A DNA stretch of 64,000 bases, from contig CALUMK010000011.1 of NCBI GenBank assembly GCA_944321735.1, positions 16,779 through 80,778 of the forward strand. Reading direction: 5' to 3'. Positions 18,996 through 29,270 of this stretch are shown here, in pieces. The notes beneath the pieces are model-generated. The model was not told where the DNA came from. It ran no database searches and worked only from the letters and a program-made list of their open reading frames with translations. The position numbers and the translations under genes were made by a program. The number at the start of each line of letters is the position of its first letter. Positions within the stretch are counted from its first letter, which is position 1. Origin of the DNA: an uncultured Bacteroidales bacterium. GTDB taxonomy: Bacteria; Bacteroidota; Bacteroidia; Bacteroidales; P3.

Positions 18996-19062
18996 TTTAT
19001 TTGAGGCGAACCCTATGGCGCCACATTGAGTCCGCTCTATTGGCGAAGTCCGCACAAAGTTG

Positions 19063-19070
19063 CAAAAATA
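19063..19070 (-). promoter_or_regulatory. -7 box (TATTTTTG) for tsaD
   Basis: An exact TAnnTTTG on the minus strand, 90 bp before the tsaD start. A second match (TATCTTTG, 19221-19228) lies in the next repeat unit. Confidence 0.5.
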
Positions 19071-19300
19071 GTGAAAGTCGAGAGCAGAGCAAACGAGATT
19101 GCTCGATTTGCTCTGCCGAGGCGCATCCAAAGCCCCGATTAAGCCGAACGCAAACTGAACTTGTTCGGGTTTGCTGAGGCGGAGGGGCTTCGGCGTAGCC
19201 AATCTTCGATGCGAAGCAATCAAAGATAGTGAAAGTCGAGCGCCATGCAAAAAGAGCTCGTGCGATTTTGCAGACGGAAGGGGTCGCGCGAAGCCAAGCT
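19063..19300. repeat. Tandem hairpin repeat units between tsaD and tamB
   Basis: Two units share CAAA(A/G)ATAGTGAAAGTCGAG (19063 and 19221). Three hairpins follow one another: around AGAGCAAACGAG/CTCGATTTGCTCT (19085-19115), GCAAACTGAAC/GTTCGGGTTTGC (19150-19175, inside an AAGCCCC...GGGGCTT outer pair) and TGCAAAA...TTTTGCA (19246-19272). On the minus strand each unit begins with a -7-type box, so the repeats carry outward promoters. Confidence 0.6.
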
Positions 19301-19330
19301 TTGACAAAGTCCTCGTTAAAGAAATTTGAT

Positions 19331-22300
19331 TTGAAAAAGGCATTCCGAATCATCCGAAAGATACTGCTCAGCCTTCTGCTGGCAGTCATTCTTCTCCTGC
19401 TTCTGGCGGGCGGCTTGGTTCATGTCCCGTTCGTCCAGAAATTCCTGGCCGACAAAGCCTCCGGATACCTGAGCGAATACATGGAATGCGAAGTAAGCGT
19501 CACCAGTGCGGAAATCGATTTCCTGGATCTTACCGCCACATTGCGGGGCATCCAAATCTTAGACAAGCGCAAGAACCCCACGGTCTATATCGAATACGCC
19601 CAAGCCATACTGCAATCCTTCAATTCCAAGAAAATCGTCTTGGCCTCGGCACATCTGAGAAACCCGCAAATCATCATCCGGCGTTACGAAGGAGATACCC
19701 AATCCGACTTCAAACGGGTCATAAGCAAAATCGCCGCCCGGCCCAAGAAAGACACTGCCTTGCGCAAAGCCTTCATCATGGACCGAATCCGTATAGACAA
19801 CGGAACCTTTTATTACGATGCCGAGGACTTTGCCGGCAAACCGGTAGGCCAGACCGATTTCAAGCATATCGCCCTTTCGGGAGTAGAGGTGAATGCCCGC
19901 AATTTCTATACCCGCTGCGGACGGGTAATGGCCCAGATCGACCATCTGGAAGCCTGGGAAAAATCGGAAGTGCTCATAACCGATTTCGTTTCACGCATAT
20001 ACGTGGACAAAGGCCGGTTGCATTTCATGGGTACCCGGATCCAGACACCGGAAAGCGACATCAAACTGGATTTGAATCTCAAGGCAAAAGACTGGAAACG
20101 ATACAAATATTTTACCGAAGAAGTAAATTTGAACGGAACCATACAAGGACATTCCGAACTGGCGCTTTCGGATCTGGCCCATTTCGTACCGGCAGTCAAG
20201 AACTTGACAGCCACCGTGCAATTGAGCGGGAAAGTGCGCGGTCCGGTATCCGATCTGCAATTAAGCAAATTGAAAATAGCGACAGGCGATTCCACCCGGA
20301 TCGAAGGCGACTTCCACTTAAAAGGATTGCCGGACATACAAAAGGGCAAACTAAACTTGAACATACAGGATATCAAGCTAAACCGAGCCGACTTGGACAC
20401 GATGGGACTGTTCCGGGCTTTCAGCATCCAGATACCGAAAAGCTTGCACGCCCTGCGGTTCGCAAACTTGAAAGGAACCTTCTCCGGCCAAGGAGACTTT
20501 GACAGATTCAGTGCCAACCTCCGCCTTCAAACCAATGTAGGCAATTTTCATTTCCAGAATTCCGCCACCGACACCACGCAAGGGCAAACGTTCATGAACG
20601 GGCATCTGCAGGCCGAAAGAGTCGATATCGGCCGAATCCTCCACAAAAGAGAGCTTTTAGGCTGTCTGGACTTGCAAACCTCGTTTTCCATGATAGGCAA
20701 GAGCCTAAAGACCATGACATACGATATGAGCGGACAGGTCAGCAACTTGGAAATCGACCAAGACATCATGGCTCCGCTGGACTTCGACCTTGTCTTTGCC
20801 CGGAATTTTTTCGCCGGACGAATGGGTTGCCAAGACCCCGATTTGGACTTTGACATGGGAGGCATCGTGGATTTCCGTTCCGACACTTCGCATACACGCT
20901 ATCTTCTGGATTTGAGGAATATCAATCTCACCCCACTGCATTTGCTGGGCGACACCGGTTTCTGCGCACTCCAGACCAAACTCGATGTAAACCATATTGG
21001 AAACAGGGTTTTCAACATCTATGGCAATATACTTTTGGAAGATACCCGGATTACCCGATTGGACAACCAATTCCATTTGGATAGCCTCCGTCTAAGCATC
21101 AAACAAATCGATGCCGACATCAAGCAAGTCGCCGTTCGTTCAGACCTGCTGAAACTGGACGCTCAAGGACAATGGGACATCAAAAACCTCGGAGAGGAAA
21201 GCCGTCGGTATATCACGCACTATTTCCCGTATGCCTTCGACAGCCTGCCGGCCAGAGACAGCCTGCTGCCGGTCCCCGGATTCAACCTCAGCCTGCAATT
21301 GACCGACCCGGACTCATTGCTGGACGTATTCTTTCCTGCCTGGCGAATGCCTTTAGGAATGCAGCTGGATCTGACTTACGATGCAAGGCAAAAATACTCG
21401 GAAATACATTTGGACTTGCCTTACATCCAAAACGGAAACATCGCCTTGATGCGAAACAACATAGAATTGCATTCCGATACCAACCATATCGGAATGGAAC
21501 TCCAGACCAAGGATCTTTACTTGGACGACAGTCTCCGTTTCAAGGATTTTGCCATTTCTCTGCAAAAGCAGAATCAAAACATTCTGTCCTACCATATAGG
21601 CTGGGCCAAAGATTCGGCAAAAATCAGTCGGCAGACGGCTTCATTGAATGGAAACATCCAATTCCTTGCTCCCAGCAAGATTGGCATCCTGCTGCAAGAT
21701 TTCGCTCTTTATGTAGGGAACACTTTCTGGAGAAACTATCCTGACGGGAACATCCTGGTCAGCAAGGATTCCCTGGTTTTCGACAGCGTGGGGATGTATT
21801 CGCCGCAAACCCACGACGGGATTCTGATCAAAGGCGACCTGTCCCATAATCCCGCGTCCTTGCTGCGGGCGGACTTCTCCAACTTCAACTTCTCCTATTT
21901 TGATTTCCTCTTGCGCCAGTTCAAAATGGATATTGACGCCCAGATCAACGGCTTTGCCGAAATCAAGGATTTCCACGGTCTCTTTGACCTGAATGCCAAT
22001 CTGAGTTTGGACGACCTGCACATCAACCAGACCCCTTACGGGAAAGGAGAGCTGAATCTGGCATTCAATCGGGAGGAGGCCGTCAAAGCCATGTTCCGCA
22101 TTTTGCAAGCCGGGCAAATGACATCAGACTCCCGTTCCTCCTTGATTTTATCAGGCACATACAGACCCAAAAAAGACAAGCTCTTGGCAGCTGAGGGTCG
22201 TATTTCGGGTTTGCCAGTCTCGTTCCTTGATGGCTTCTTTTCATCGTTCGCACGAGAGATGGATGGTCGGCTGAACGGGACATTCCGTATCGGAGGAACG

Positions 22301-23887
22301 CTTTCCCGCCCCATATTCGATGCACGTTTTTACTCGGATTCATTAGCTTTCACTATCTCCGCATTGGAAAGCCGTTACGTGTTTTCCGATTTGGATTTTC
22401 GTTTAGACTCCAAAGAAATCCGATTCATTTCAGGTCGGTTCAAAGACCCCTTATTCAACACGGAAGGCGACTTGCAAGGCAGAATTTCACACAATAACTT
22501 CAAGGACATACGATTGGATCTTGGGGTGAATTTCAACAACCTCCTAGCCATGAATACGTCCCGGCAACCGGGTTCGTTATTCTGGGGCACGGTTTTCGGT
22601 TCGGGTTCGCTGAACATAACAGGCCCCGTATCCGACTTGAACATGACCCTGAACGCCCAAGTCGATGAAAACTCTGATATTTCGTTTGATTTCTCCTCAT
22701 CCTCAGGAGGAAGCGGCGCCAGTTTCATCTCCTTTGTCGAGAAGCAGAAAAACAAAGACAGCCTTACGGCATTGGAAAACCTCTATGCCCGCAACCGGAT
22801 CCGTTTTGCCCGCAAAGGCCGCCTCACCTTGGATCTCAACCTGAATGTAACCCCAGGCTTGAATGTCAACGTAGGCCTGCATAATAACTCCATGGCCGGT
22901 AATCTTGTAGCAACCGGCAACGGGATACTGCGCCTGTACATGCCTGGAGGCAATCCCCAGCTGTTCGGGACATACACCATCGAAGGCGGGGAATTCGATT
23001 TCTCGATGGTAAACCTGATTAACCGAAATTTCACACTGGAAGAAGGCGGCACGATTTCGTGGATAGGCCCCATGGCCGATGCCAGAGTCAACATCCGGGC
23101 CGACTACCAAACCAAAGCCAGCCTGTATCCTGTATTGGCCTCGCTCGGCGTCAGCGAAGAAGACGCCCAACAATTAAAACAAAATGCAACGGTCAAAAGC
23201 ATCATTGTCTTATCAGGCAAGCTCACCAACCCGGATATCGGCTTCGATATCGATTTAGCCAATACCGATGAAGACACCCGGGACAGGTTCTTCTCCGTTA
23301 TCAAGAAAGACGATGAAGACGAAATGCTGCGCCAGACCTTCTCCTTGCTGATGTTCAACAGTTTCATGGCCGTGGAAGGCTCTACCGCAAACTCAGCTGG
23401 CAACGCAGCCCTGTCTTCTTCTTCCGAATTCATTTTCAGCCAATTCAACAACTTCTTATCCCAATTTGGCAGCGATTTCAATGTCGGGGTCAATTACAAG
23501 CCCGGCGATATCAATACAAATTCGGAATGGCAGGTATCCATGTCCGGCCAGCTTTTCGACGATCGCTTGGTCATCAACGGCAATCTAGGCGTATCAGACC
23601 GAAGCAATAACACAGGAGCCAACACCGTGGTGGGCGATGTTGATGTGGAATGGAAATTCACCGAAGAATTACGCTTGCGAGGTTTCAACCACTCCAACGA
23701 CCAAGACCTGACCAAACCTGCCAATTCCTACACCCAAGGTGTCGGAATCGTATTCCGAAGGAATTTCGACAACCTGCACGAATTCCTGCACGGTACCAAG
23801 CCTCGCCGGACTAGATCCGAACGCCAGGCGGAACGGAAGAAGAACCGGGAAATCCGCCAACTGAAACGGGAACAGAAGCAACAATAA
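19331..23887 (+). CDS. tamB: TamB-like translocation and assembly protein
   Basis: A long AsmA/TamB-type protein of about 1518 residues from the proposed start. The N-terminal anchor KILLSLLLAVILLLLLAGGLV is followed by repeated beta-strand segments and the C-terminal TamB (DUF490) domain, with QLFDDRLVINGNLG and the end VGIVFRRNFDNLHEFLHG. TamB-like proteins span the periplasm and are linked to outer-membrane protein insertion or lipid transport. The frame is open from a GTG at 19229, but that GTG lies in a repeat unit. The first in-frame ATG (19481) would remove the anchor, so I propose TTG 19331 (MKKAFRIIRK...), which matches typical family N termini. It is followed by porU. Confidence 0.85.
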   Translation: MKKAFRIIRKILLSLLLAVILLLLLAGGLVHVPFVQKFLADKASGYLSEYMECEVSVTSAEIDFLDLTATLRGIQILDKRKNPTVYIEYAQAILQSFNSKKIVLASAHLRNPQIIIRRYEGDTQSDFKRVISKIAARPKKDTALRKAFIMDRIRIDNGTFYYDAEDFAGKPVGQTDFKHIALSGVEVNARNFYTRCGRVMAQIDHLEAWEKSEVLITDFVSRIYVDKGRLHFMGTRIQTPESDIKLDLNLKAKDWKRYKYFTEEVNLNGTIQGHSELALSDLAHFVPAVKNLTATVQLSGKVRGPVSDLQLSKLKIATGDSTRIEGDFHLKGLPDIQKGKLNLNIQDIKLNRADLDTMGLFRAFSIQIPKSLHALRFANLKGTFSGQGDFDRFSANLRLQTNVGNFHFQNSATDTTQGQTFMNGHLQAERVDIGRILHKRELLGCLDLQTSFSMIGKSLKTMTYDMSGQVSNLEIDQDIMAPLDFDLVFARNFFAGRMGCQDPDLDFDMGGIVDFRSDTSHTRYLLDLRNINLTPLHLLGDTGFCALQTKLDVNHIGNRVFNIYGNILLEDTRITRLDNQFHLDSLRLSIKQIDADIKQVAVRSDLLKLDAQGQWDIKNLGEESRRYITHYFPYAFDSLPARDSLLPVPGFNLSLQLTDPDSLLDVFFPAWRMPLGMQLDLTYDARQKYSEIHLDLPYIQNGNIALMRNNIELHSDTNHIGMELQTKDLYLDDSLRFKDFAISLQKQNQNILSYHIGWAKDSAKISRQTASLNGNIQFLAPSKIGILLQDFALYVGNTFWRNYPDGNILVSKDSLVFDSVGMYSPQTHDGILIKGDLSHNPASLLRADFSNFNFSYFDFLLRQFKMDIDAQINGFAEIKDFHGLFDLNANLSLDDLHINQTPYGKGELNLAFNREEAVKAMFRILQAGQMTSDSRSSLILSGTYRPKKDKLLAAEGRISGLPVSFLDGFFSSFAREMDGRLNGTFRIGGTLSRPIFDARFYSDSLAFTISALESRYVFSDLDFRLDSKEIRFISGRFKDPLFNTEGDLQGRISHNNFKDIRLDLGVNFNNLLAMNTSRQPGSLFWGTVFGSGSLNITGPVSDLNMTLNAQVDENSDISFDFSSSSGGSGASFISFVEKQKNKDSLTALENLYARNRIRFARKGRLTLDLNLNVTPGLNVNVGLHNNSMAGNLVATGNGILRLYMPGGNPQLFGTYTIEGGEFDFSMVNLINRNFTLEEGGTISWIGPMADARVNIRADYQTKASLYPVLASLGVSEEDAQQLKQNATVKSIIVLSGKLTNPDIGFDIDLANTDEDTRDRFFSVIKKDDEDEMLRQTFSLLMFNSFMAVEGSTANSAGNAALSSSSEFIFSQFNNFLSQFGSDFNVGVNYKPGDINTNSEWQVSMSGQLFDDRLVINGNLGVSDRSNNTGANTVVGDVDVEWKFTEELRLRGFNHSNDQDLTKPANSYTQGVGIVFRRNFDNLHEFLHGTKPRRTRSERQAERKKNREIRQLKREQKQQ

Positions 23888-23919
23888 ACTGCTTCCCTTG
23901 CCGCAATCCAAATTTTGCC

Positions 23920-23927
23920 TATCTTTG
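23920..23927 (+). promoter_or_regulatory. -33/-7 promoter for porU
   Basis: TATCTTTG with TTG at 23898-23900 and a 19-bp spacer fits the Bacteroidetes consensus. The start codon is 32 bp downstream. Confidence 0.7.
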
Positions 23928-23958
23928 CTCTAATGGCCTTGGATACGCCTCAGAAACC

Positions 23959-26900
23959 ATGAATCGCATACCTCTTCATCTAAGAAATTTGCTATGCCTG
24001 CTCGCTTGCTGGAGCATTGCAGCGACAGCTTTCCCCTGCCAGGCGCAAGAATCCTCCCATCCATACCAAGCCCAAAAGCAGTCCGTATTGTCATCAGGCC
24101 CCAGCCTTAAAATCGGCGTCACACAAGACGGCGTCTATCGTATCCGATATGAAGACTTGGTTTCCGCCGGTCTGACCAACCAAGCCGAACCCAGTTCCAA
24201 TATCGCCCTCTACGGCAACAAAAGCGGGATGCTGCCCTACTTCAACACGCCGGATATACCGGACGACCTCAGCCCCTTGCCGATTTGGATCCAAGACGGG
24301 GGCGACGGAACCTTCGGCCCAGGCGACTATTTCCTGTTCCTTGGACAATCCCCGCATATCTGGACCTACGACACCTCGCATGGATTTCTCCACCAGACCA
24401 ATTATTACAGCGACACTACTTATTATTTCGTCTCCTTGAATCCCGTATCGACTTGCCGTATCGAAAATGCTACCGAAACGGGACAAGGGGATACCCGCAT
24501 AACCACATCCATCGAGCATGTCCACCACGAAAACGACCTCAGCAATATCTGCAACGGCAGCGTGCATTGGTTAGGAGAACGTTTTTCTTCATCGGGAGAG
24601 AGCCAGACTGTCACGCTTTCCACCCCCGACCCCGCCAACGGGAATCAAAAAAACGCGAAATTGTTAATACAGACTGCCGTCCAAACCAATAACGGAACAG
24701 CCTCCTTCAAAATTCATGCGAACGGAGAAAACATGCAAATCAATCATACAGGTGCCACCGGCTCAAATGCCGTATCTCCCTGCACCGACATGAGAAGCCT
24801 GCAACAAGAGTTATCAATCTCCGCCAGCCAGACTTCCATAGTCTTTACGTACCAGAAAAGCAATGCGGCAAGCAGCGGGTTCATCGACTTCATCGACTTG
24901 TTGTACGAACGTTCCTTGCGCGTTCGGGATCAAGCCCTTTTCTTCCGCAACCCGGCAGCCTTGAACCAAAAAGCCTCATTCATCCTGCAAGCCGATGCAG
25001 GGCTGCAAGTCTGGGACATCACTAATGTTTACCGAATCCGAAAACTGAGCGTAAACCAAAGTGGGACATCGTATTCGTTTACCGCCGCAGCCGATTCCAT
25101 CCTGCATGAATACGTGGCATTCCATCCCAATAATGCATCCAGCCCGGCTTCCATACTCTTGCAGAAAGAGCAGAACCTGCATGGAGCCAACAATATAGAC
25201 TATATCTTAGTGACCCATCCCCAATTCCTGGACTATGCCAATCAAATTGCCGACATGCACCGGGAAAGGAACGGGTACTCCGTATTAGTAGCCACTACAG
25301 ACCAAATATACAACGAGTTTTCTTCGGGCGCGAAAGACCCTTCGGCAATCCGGATGCTTGCCAAACACCTTTGGGACAAATCAGATTCTCTTCACCGCCC
25401 TCGCCATTTGCTGCTTTTAGGCGCTGCCTCTTACGACTACAAAGGGCGGCTAGGGCATTTGACCGATTTTGTCCCCACCTTCGAATCCCTGTCCAACCTG
25501 CATGAAGGCGGAGGAGACCCAATTGAGGACAACTTCGGCTACATGGGAGAGAATGAAGGCTTCTCCCCCGGAGAGAGCCAAGGACGGGGCAACATGGACA
25601 TAGCCGTCGGACGGCTTCCCATCCGAAACCAAGAAGATGCCGAGGCCGTAGTGGAAAAAATCGATATCTATTCCAGTCCGGAATACCTGTACGATGCGCG
25701 GAACCCGAACCTGCCGGGCAATCTGGGCGACTGGAGGAACGAGATTTCCTTTGTTTGCGACGATGGCTTTGAAAGCCGTATGGAAAGCGACATCCTGGCC
25801 AACAACTGGCCCGACACACGAATTCCTGCTTTCCATATCAACAAGCTGTACTCGGACGCCTACGAAAGAGTCTCTTCATCCACCTCCAACCGTGTTCCTG
25901 CCCTAGAATCCAACATCCGCACGGCCATCGAGGAAGGCAATTTGTTCATTGGCTATTACGGACATAGCGGCTGGGATGCCTGGTCCGATGAAAGAATCCT
26001 GTCGATTGATATCATCAACCAGCTCAAAGAAAGCCTTTCTTATCCCATCATGTTCTCTTCTTCCTGCACATTCGGTTATTTCGATTACATAGACCGGCCT
26101 TCTGCGGCAGAACTATTGGTGCTCCGTCCCCGCAGCGGTGCCATTGCCATCGTCACCACGACCCGCACCGCCTATACCGGAGCGATAGAATCCATCCTGA
26201 AACTGTTCATCCAAAAGATAACCGAACGTGCATCGGGACAAGTCACTACCATCGGGGACGCCTATTTGTACGCCAAACAAAGGCATACTGGGGGAGCTGT
26301 CCAAAAATTCGCATTATTGGGCGATCCGGGACTGCGAACCGCTACCCCGCGCTACAATGTACAAACCTTGCAAATCAACGGGCAGGAAGCCTCGTCAAAG
26401 CAAATAGACACGCTCAAAGCTTTAAGTCCCATTACAATAGAAGGATGCATCACCGACCATCAAGGCCGCTTGTTAGAAGACTTTAATGGAACCGTCATTA
26501 CCAAAGTTTACGACAAATCCGTCATGGAGTCCACTTTGGGCAACTACAATCCTCAAAGTAATACAAACAACAGAGTCATCACATTCCAAAGCCAGAACAG
26601 CCTGCTTTTCCAAGGCTACTCGGATGTAAAAGACGGACGTTTCAGCGTCAGCTTCATCGTGCCCAAAGACATTCAATACAATTACGGGAATGGGAAAATA
26701 GAATATTACGCCTATTCCAACACTTCCGATGCCAACGGCTGCTTTGAAGATATCGTGGTAGGAGGGTTCGACGCCGAAAGCGTTCTGGACACCATGCCGC
26801 CCATAGTTGACTTGTACATCAACCGGAACAACTACATCCCTGGCACTGTCGGAGAGTCGCCTTACTTGTATGCCGAGATTAGCGACCGCTTCGGCATCAA

Positions 26901-27453
26901 CACAACCGGTACCGGCATCGGACACAACATGACCTTGGTGATTGACGAAGACTTCAGTAATCCTATCGTGGTCAACAATCTGTTCCGATACAATCCTGGC
27001 AGCTATACCGAAGGGACTTTGAGCTACCCGCTGAACCTGGAACGCGGCGAGCATACAGCACAGCTCAAAGTATGGAATATCAATAACATATCAACAACGG
27101 AATCCATTTCATTCCGCATTGGAGAATCCGATAAACCGGAGATTTTTGAAATCCGTGCGATTCCCAACCCTGTCAAAAACGATTATGTGGATATCTACTT
27201 CAACCATAATGGCTACGGAGGAGGCATAGAACAGTGTGAAGTAAATATTTTCAATTTGCAAGGAAGGCGCATAGCCAGTTTTGACTACCCTGTAGAAGAC
27301 ATTTCCGGCTATTCGATAGGCCCTATCCGCTGGGACATGAGCCGAACCAATGGCGGTCGCGTCCAATCCGGAATGTACATCGCCCACATCCGGGCGCATC
27401 ATGCGGATGGCAACATCAGTCACAAGACGGTCAAGATTATTGTCTTGAAATAA
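23959..27453 (+). CDS. porU: Type IX secretion system sortase PorU (C25 gingipain family)
   Basis: 1164 residues, the usual PorU size. A signal peptide ends near AFPCQAQ. The caspase-like C25 domain carries the catalytic dyad His669 (GYYGHSGWDAW) and Cys703 (FSSSCTFGYFDY). A large beta region follows, and a C-terminal CTD-like domain (about 1070-1164, IPNPVKNDYVDIYF ... IIVLK). PorU sits on the cell surface, removes the C-terminal signal of T9SS cargo and attaches it to A-LPS. The nearby proteins at 12436 and 29492 carry such signals and are likely substrates. PorV and other T9SS genes are not in this window. Confidence 0.93.
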   Translation: MNRIPLHLRNLLCLLACWSIAATAFPCQAQESSHPYQAQKQSVLSSGPSLKIGVTQDGVYRIRYEDLVSAGLTNQAEPSSNIALYGNKSGMLPYFNTPDIPDDLSPLPIWIQDGGDGTFGPGDYFLFLGQSPHIWTYDTSHGFLHQTNYYSDTTYYFVSLNPVSTCRIENATETGQGDTRITTSIEHVHHENDLSNICNGSVHWLGERFSSSGESQTVTLSTPDPANGNQKNAKLLIQTAVQTNNGTASFKIHANGENMQINHTGATGSNAVSPCTDMRSLQQELSISASQTSIVFTYQKSNAASSGFIDFIDLLYERSLRVRDQALFFRNPAALNQKASFILQADAGLQVWDITNVYRIRKLSVNQSGTSYSFTAAADSILHEYVAFHPNNASSPASILLQKEQNLHGANNIDYILVTHPQFLDYANQIADMHRERNGYSVLVATTDQIYNEFSSGAKDPSAIRMLAKHLWDKSDSLHRPRHLLLLGAASYDYKGRLGHLTDFVPTFESLSNLHEGGGDPIEDNFGYMGENEGFSPGESQGRGNMDIAVGRLPIRNQEDAEAVVEKIDIYSSPEYLYDARNPNLPGNLGDWRNEISFVCDDGFESRMESDILANNWPDTRIPAFHINKLYSDAYERVSSSTSNRVPALESNIRTAIEEGNLFIGYYGHSGWDAWSDERILSIDIINQLKESLSYPIMFSSSCTFGYFDYIDRPSAAELLVLRPRSGAIAIVTTTRTAYTGAIESILKLFIQKITERASGQVTTIGDAYLYAKQRHTGGAVQKFALLGDPGLRTATPRYNVQTLQINGQEASSKQIDTLKALSPITIEGCITDHQGRLLEDFNGTVITKVYDKSVMESTLGNYNPQSNTNNRVITFQSQNSLLFQGYSDVKDGRFSVSFIVPKDIQYNYGNGKIEYYAYSNTSDANGCFEDIVVGGFDAESVLDTMPPIVDLYINRNNYIPGTVGESPYLYAEISDRFGINTTGTGIGHNMTLVIDEDFSNPIVVNNLFRYNPGSYTEGTLSYPLNLERGEHTAQLKVWNINNISTTESISFRIGESDKPEIFEIRAIPNPVKNDYVDIYFNHNGYGGGIEQCEVNIFNLQGRRIASFDYPVEDISGYSIGPIRWDMSRTNGGRVQSGMYIAHIRAHHADGNISHKTVKIIVLK

Positions 27454-27538
27454 TCCCGAAACGACAGGCATCGCCCTCTGAGCCTTGCAAACCAAGGATA
27501 CCGACCAGCGAAGATAAACAAGGGAGGCCGAACAAGGC

Positions 27539-28867
27539 TCAAAGCGTCCGTCCTAACAGAGTAGCAGGAGTGCAGCCTGTCACTTCCGCCACGGCGTAAT
27601 CGCCCACCTGGTAGCGGAAACTGCCATCGGGAAGCACGGGATTGTCGAATACAACGACCTTGTTCTGCGAGTTGCGTCCGAAATACTGCGCCTTGTTCTT
27701 CTTGGATTCGCCTTCCACTAAAATCTCGAAACGCTTGCCCACATCCCGTTTGTTGCTCTCATGCGAAAGATGCTGCTGGAGATTGATGATTTCGTTGAGG
27801 CGACGGAGCTTGACTTCTTCAGGTATGTCATCCGGATAGTGCCGGGAGGCGAAAGTGCCGGGGCGTTCGGAATACTTGAACATGAACGCGAAATCGTAAC
27901 CGACCTCTTCCATCAGGCTCAATGTCTGCTTATGATCCTCTTCGGTCTCGCCGCAAAAGCCGGCAATGATATCGGTCGAAATCCCGCAATCCGGCATCGC
28001 CTTGCGGATGGCACGGATCCTGTCCAGATACCATTCCCTGTCGTACTTCCGGTTCATCTTCTTGAGCATGACAGAACTTCCCGACTGCACCGGCAAATGA
28101 ATCGAGCGGCAGATATTAGGGTATGCCGCCATCACGGCAATCAGTTCGTCCGAAAGATCCTTGGGATGGGAGGTAGAAAAACGTATCCGCAACGAAGGGC
28201 TGACAGAGGCCACCCGCCGCATCAGTTCGGCAAAATTGACATCGCCGTCCTTGTATGAATTGACGTTTTGCCCCAAAAGCGTCACTTCCTTGTAACCCTG
28301 ATCTACCAAAGACCTTGCTTCGTCCACAATCGTACCGGCATCGCGGCTCCTCTCCCTGCCCCGGGTGTAAGGCACCACGCAATAGGAACAATAATTCTGG
28401 CATCCCCGCATAATCGAGATGAAGGCTGATATCCGATTGGTTCCCAAGCGTACCGGCAGGATATCTTCGTAAGTCTCATCCTCGGAGAGCAAGGTATCGA
28501 TGCCTTTCTGCCCGGCTTCCACCTGGCTCAAAAGACGCGGCAGGCTGCGGTAGGCATCCGGCCCAACCACCAAATCGATATCCAGATCCGAATCGAGCAG
28601 CTGCTCTTTGAGGCGTTCGGCCATGCAGCCCACCAAACCCAATTTCATTCCGGGCCGCTTTTTCTTGAGCGCGGCAAATTCTTTGAGACGATTGAAAACC
28701 CTCTGCTCGGCATGATCCCGAATCGAACAGGTATTGACCAGAATGAGGTCGGCCTGCGCGTAATCCTGCGTAGTGTCGTACTGATCTTTCAAAATGGATA
28801 CCAGAATCTCGGAATCGGCAAAATTCATCTGGCAGCCGTAGGTTTCTATAAAAAGAAGTGGTTTCAT
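27539..28867 (-). CDS. miaB: tRNA-2-methylthio-N6-dimethylallyladenosine synthase
   Basis: A 442-residue radical SAM methylthiotransferase. C12, C47 and C81 bind the auxiliary cluster (ETYGCQMN, NTCSIRD, GCMAERL) and C156, C160 and C163 (RGCQNYCSYCVVPYTRGRERSR) the radical SAM cluster; a TRAM domain ends the protein. It methylthiolates i6A37 in tRNAs that read UNN codons. The RGRERSR sequence and lengths favour MiaB over MtaB or RimO. It is convergent with porU, and rpsU lies 45 bp upstream on the same strand, separated by a strong hairpin. Confidence 0.95.
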   Translation of the reverse strand: MKPLLFIETYGCQMNFADSEILVSILKDQYDTTQDYAQADLILVNTCSIRDHAEQRVFNRLKEFAALKKKRPGMKLGLVGCMAERLKEQLLDSDLDIDLVVGPDAYRSLPRLLSQVEAGQKGIDTLLSEDETYEDILPVRLGTNRISAFISIMRGCQNYCSYCVVPYTRGRERSRDAGTIVDEARSLVDQGYKEVTLLGQNVNSYKDGDVNFAELMRRVASVSPSLRIRFSTSHPKDLSDELIAVMAAYPNICRSIHLPVQSGSSVMLKKMNRKYDREWYLDRIRAIRKAMPDCGISTDIIAGFCGETEEDHKQTLSLMEEVGYDFAFMFKYSERPGTFASRHYPDDIPEEVKLRRLNEIINLQQHLSHESNKRDVGKRFEILVEGESKKNKAQYFGRNSQNKVVVFDNPVLPDGSFRYQVGDYAVAEVTGCTPATLLGRTL

Positions 28868-28882
28868 GACGTTCTATTACGA

Positions 28883-28908
28883 AGAGAGCGGGATAAATCC
28901 CGCTCTCT
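28883..28908 (-). terminator. Hairpin after rpsU
   Basis: AGAGAGCGGGAT-AA-ATCCCGCTCTCT is a perfect 12-bp stem directly after the rpsU stop. The U-rich side lies on the plus strand, so on the minus strand it may attenuate or stabilise the mRNA rather than fully terminate before miaB. Confidence 0.6.
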
Positions 28909-28912
28909 TGTT

Positions 28913-29116
28913 TTACATCGCGTTGTTTTCAGCTTTGGTTTGCAGCTGCTGGATGTAAATGGCCTTTAGTTTGCGTTCCCGGGCTACAACGGAGGGCTTG
29001 GTGAACTTCTGACGGTTTCTCAATTCCCTTACCACGCCTGTTTTCTCAAATTTTCTCTTGAGTTTCTTCAAGGCGCGTTCAATGTTTTCGCCTTCTTTTA
29101 CAGGAACAATAATCAT
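28913..29116 (-). CDS. rpsU: 30S ribosomal protein S21
   Basis: A 67-residue basic protein, MIIVPVKEGENIERALKKLK followed by KFEKTGVVRELRNRQKFTKPS, a clear S21 sequence. The frame extends further upstream, but only the ATG at 29116 gives the conserved N terminus, and a purine-rich AAGGAAAAGG lies upstream. S21 helps the 30S subunit select initiation sites. The hairpin at 28883-28908 follows the stop. Confidence 0.95.
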   Translation of the reverse strand: MIIVPVKEGENIERALKKLKRKFEKTGVVRELRNRQKFTKPSVVARERKLKAIYIQQLQTKAENNAM

Positions 29117-29201
29117 ACTAAATACCTTTTCCTTTCTTAAAGGGTTAATAATAATTGAATTACCGATACGCATCAAGTCTCCCTGCCACGCATCGAGGCC
29201 A

Positions 29202-29209
29202 CAAAAATA
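29202..29209 (-). promoter_or_regulatory. -7 box (TATTTTTG) for rpsU
   Basis: An exact TAnnTTTG on the minus strand, about 86 bp before the rpsU start, next to a poly-A/T tract. It is back to back with the tRNA-Cys promoter. Confidence 0.6.
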
Positions 29210-29240
29210 ATTTTTTTTTTGCAATTCCGAAATTTTAGAG

Positions 29241-29248
29241 TAATTTTG
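29241..29248 (+). promoter_or_regulatory. -7 box (TAATTTTG) for tRNA-Cys
   Basis: An exact TAnnTTTG, 22 bp before the mature tRNA. The short 5' leader contains CCTG-TTTGG-CAGG. Confidence 0.65.
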
Positions 29249-29270
29249 CACTCCTGTTTGGCAGGAAAAC

